A DNA stretch of 64,000 bases from Torymus aiolomorphi (lineage: Eukaryota > Arthropoda > Insecta > Hymenoptera > Torymidae). The number at the start of each line of letters is the position of its first letter. Position 1 is the first letter of the stretch. Positions 62,333 through 64,000 of the stretch are shown in pieces. The DNA lies in the NCBI GenBank assembly GCA_036365515.1, contig CM070875.1, forward strand, positions 4,747,001-4,811,000. The letters run 5' to 3'. The notes beneath the pieces are model-generated. The model made no database searches. It was not told where the DNA came from and saw nothing but the letters and a program-made list of their open reading frames with translations. Position numbers and translations under genes: made by a program.

Positions 62333-62740
62333 CTACCTTTCAGTTGCTCTCTTGCCATGCAAACAGTTCTTTGTCATGTGACCCGGCAACCTGCACGTGT
62401 ACCAAAAAGGTTTGCCTGGAGTTGGGCAGTCGGGGCTCATATGCCCAATTAGCCCGCAAGAAAAACATCGGGTCTTGTTGAGCCTGTCTGCTCCTCTCCT
62501 TTGACCTCTGCCATGGCTGCTTTGAGCCCGAAACACTCCTTGAGCCAACATGGCCGTCTTTGCCGTTTCTTTGGGTGAAGCTTCTGTTGCTAATTCAACC
62601 TGTGACAAATAATCTTTCAGTCCTTCATACGTCACGCCCTTTCCCGTACTTTGTCTGCTCAAACAGTTAAACACTTCTACACCGGGAACAGACTCAACTA
62701 CAACATGCATAAATAAGTCACGTTTCTCCTTTTCTGTCAT
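62333..62740 (-). pseudogene. Copia gag C-terminal part with CCHC knuckles
   Basis: CFSCGLIGHMSPDC is an intact Cys-x2-Cys-x4-His-x4-Cys knuckle. A second (WYTCRLPGHMTKNC) has lost its first Cys. Its ATG overlaps the stop of the upstream gag frame (ATGA), implying a single-frame shift between the two parts. Confidence 0.85.
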
Positions 62741-63558
62741 TTGCCTGCGTCGGGCACATTTTCGTACATCTTAATTTTTTTCTCAAACTTATCCCAAAAT
62801 TTTGCTGCTCCCTCTTTCTTAGGATTGAACTTTAAGTCATATAAATCCTTTCTACCAGATACACTAGTCGTTCTAGTTTCTAATCTTTTATATTCTTTCA
62901 ATTTCTTTAAAATCTCTCTTGGCTCTCTAAGATTAACTATCTTAGTATAGTACTTAATGTCAATGTAATTTATTATAATATCCCCCACTCTATTTTTATT
63001 ATCTGTCAATTTAATTTCTGAGACATTCGTACATTTGTTCTCGTCTAAAATGTACTCCAGTCTTTTAGTTTTCAGTTCGGACATCAGATAGTCCTCAAAC
63101 ATTTCAAACTTTAAGTTTGCTGTTAATTTATACACTCTATTAGTGTCAGACATTTTTCCTGACACTTCAACTTGGAATCTGTCTGTCAAATTTATTATAC
63201 AATTTACACTCTCATTCTGTTTACCTTTTTCCTTCAAAAAGGTATCTACTCTCTCATTTACTCTCGCCTCAATATAGTTTTCTATATTTATCTCTCTCAA
63301 TTCATTATTTTGTTTATTCATTTTAATATCTTTGCTTAACTCATTTTTAGTTCTCACTCGTCTTTTCTTTTTAACCTCCGGTAAGGCCCAATCCTCCTCG
63401 TTGTCTCCACGATCTCTCCCACCTCTGGATTCTCCTTCTCTACCACTCATATCTGGCAGCTTGTCCATCTCCTCTTGTGAAAAGGCCAAGTGTTTATTGT
63501 GTATTATATAGCTATACCTGTCTGATTGTCTAATTTTCGATTCGAATCGTGACGTCAT
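62737..63558 (-). pseudogene. Copia gag N-terminal part
   Basis: Charged 273-codon frame with KKKRRVRTKNELSKDI (basic, NLS-like) at about residue 63. GAAKFWDKFEKKIKMYENVP at the end leads into the knuckle-bearing frame. It begins MTSRFESKI. No closer identity seen. Confidence 0.7.
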
Positions 63559-63611
63559 TCACTCACATGTTTCCACCTTTTACTGTCAAATATCTCGTCT
63601 AATGCACGACA

Positions 63612-63745
63612 AAACCGCCCGCTGCTCGCAGTCGCGGGCAGTAAAAACTGAAAAGCGCCCACTGCTAGTGGGCGGTAAAAATCGAACAGCGCCCGCTGCT
63701 CGCAGTAGCGGGCGGTAAAAAATTGAAAAGCACCCGCTGTCGTTT
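63612..63745. repeat. Short tandem array of GC-rich palindromic units
   Basis: CCGCCCGCTGCTCGCAG..GCGGGC..GTAAAAA units start near 63628, 63656, 63690 and 63729, each a small hairpin (GCCCGCTGC / GCGGGC) separated by TAAAAA..GAAAAG. About 3.5 copies with a 34-39-base period. Confidence 0.75.
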
Positions 63746-64000
63746 TTGAATGGAGTTTTCAAGATTGTTTAAGAAAATCATCGATATTTTGAAAAAACGC
63801 AAAAATCTACACTTGCGGTACAAAAAATATGGTGTGCACCAAGGGCTAAGTGGGTTTTTTGACCTCGTGTGTTTGCAGTACTCGTCTTCGGTTCGCAAAC
63901 GCACTCGCCTTCGGCTCGTGCTAGCTCACCTTCGACTCGTACTGCAACCTCACACTCTGTCTAAAAAGATCCACTTTATGCCCTTGGCACACAATATTAA
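63746..64000. other. Window end: no gene; CTCGTCTTCGG-type repeats
   Basis: Contains GCACTCGCCTTCGGCTCGTG and related CTCG(T/C)CTTCG steps at 63880-63940, similar in kind to the hairpin loops at 29.88 and 32.94 kb. A TGGTGTGCACCAAGGGC stretch near 63830 pairs with GCCCTTGGCACACA at 63981. Confidence 0.5.

Larger units (their letters stand above)
59553..63558 (-). mobile_element. Ty1/Copia LTR retrotransposon relic, minus orientation
   Basis: 3' LTR at 59553-59804, then, reading on minus, gag with a zinc knuckle (63558-62333), degraded protease/integrase and RT, and RNase H (60548-60351). Recognisable patches in 60.9-61.4 kb on minus include KTVLWHLRLGHMSNKYLTG (integrase HHCC region), KVFLVGYILTGY and SRHVKFIENKTYKDV. 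Numerous stops and frame changes. No 5' LTR was found before the window ends. Confidence 0.88.

Noticed and set aside
63612..63745. Hairpin array as a CRISPR
   Set aside because: Eukaryotic context, units diverge, spacers are short repeats rather than unique sequence.

Overview
The window is animal nuclear DNA, almost certainly from an insect and probably a hymenopteran (a parasitoid wasp would fit). The reasons are intron-split genes with GT..AG junctions, recognisable homologues of the fly genes Posterior sex combs and yurt, AT-rich intergenic DNA, very long GA/CT and CA/GT microsatellites, and a dense load of LINE, mariner, hAT, Ty3/Gypsy and Ty1/Copia sequence. The order is inferred, not proven.

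Region 1 (1-31.5 kb) is the genic part. A GA/CT-rich stretch (1-5.5 kb) leads into a Polycomb-group RING gene (Psc, 8 coding exons, 5507-15616, + strand). Its second coding intron carries a decayed LINE that is itself interrupted by a TTAA-flanked palindromic element. Next on + is yurt, a FERM-domain cell-polarity gene (7 coding exons, 19796-23291). Convergent to it on - lies a 7-exon gene (25107-26603, 348 codons) that was assembled here from splice sites and open frames. It ends in a basic, proline-containing tail resembling TPX2/mei-38 spindle proteins. All of its intron phases agree.

Region 2 (27-47.6 kb) is intergenic and repeat-built. It holds several palindromic MITE-like elements with TA or TTAA ends, an internally deleted mariner, a 99-bp repeat that stays open as a 33-residue protein repeat, a RAD51-like coding relic, and a 3.4-kb inverted repeat with nearly identical 1.47-kb arms. 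Inside it is one small gene: TATA box at 31531, a 2.4-kb intron containing two palindromic elements, and a 55-residue Asn/Gly-rich protein at 34017-34184.

Region 3 (47.6-64 kb) is a transposon nest. A decayed hAT transposase (BED finger at 47.9 kb, dimerisation domain at 57.7 kb) is split by a Ty3/Gypsy element (50468-56418) with two LTRs and a GTATA target duplication. That element's integrase is split by a TA-flanked element (51554-52709), which contains a 154-bp palindrome with an 8-bp target duplication and a tRNA-like box A/box B segment. Downstream lie an internally deleted LINE relic and a Ty1/Copia element on - whose 3' LTR (59553-59804) sits at the end of a dispersed repeat also present near 30.2 kb.

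Functionally the host genes are unrelated neighbours: chromatin silencing (Psc), epithelial polarity (yurt) and probably spindle assembly (TPX2-like). I found no bacterial-style operon, CRISPR array or gene cluster. The most unusual structures are the giant inverted repeat, the four-level transposon nest and the 33-residue repeat. Exon limits were read by eye from splice consensus and frame continuity.
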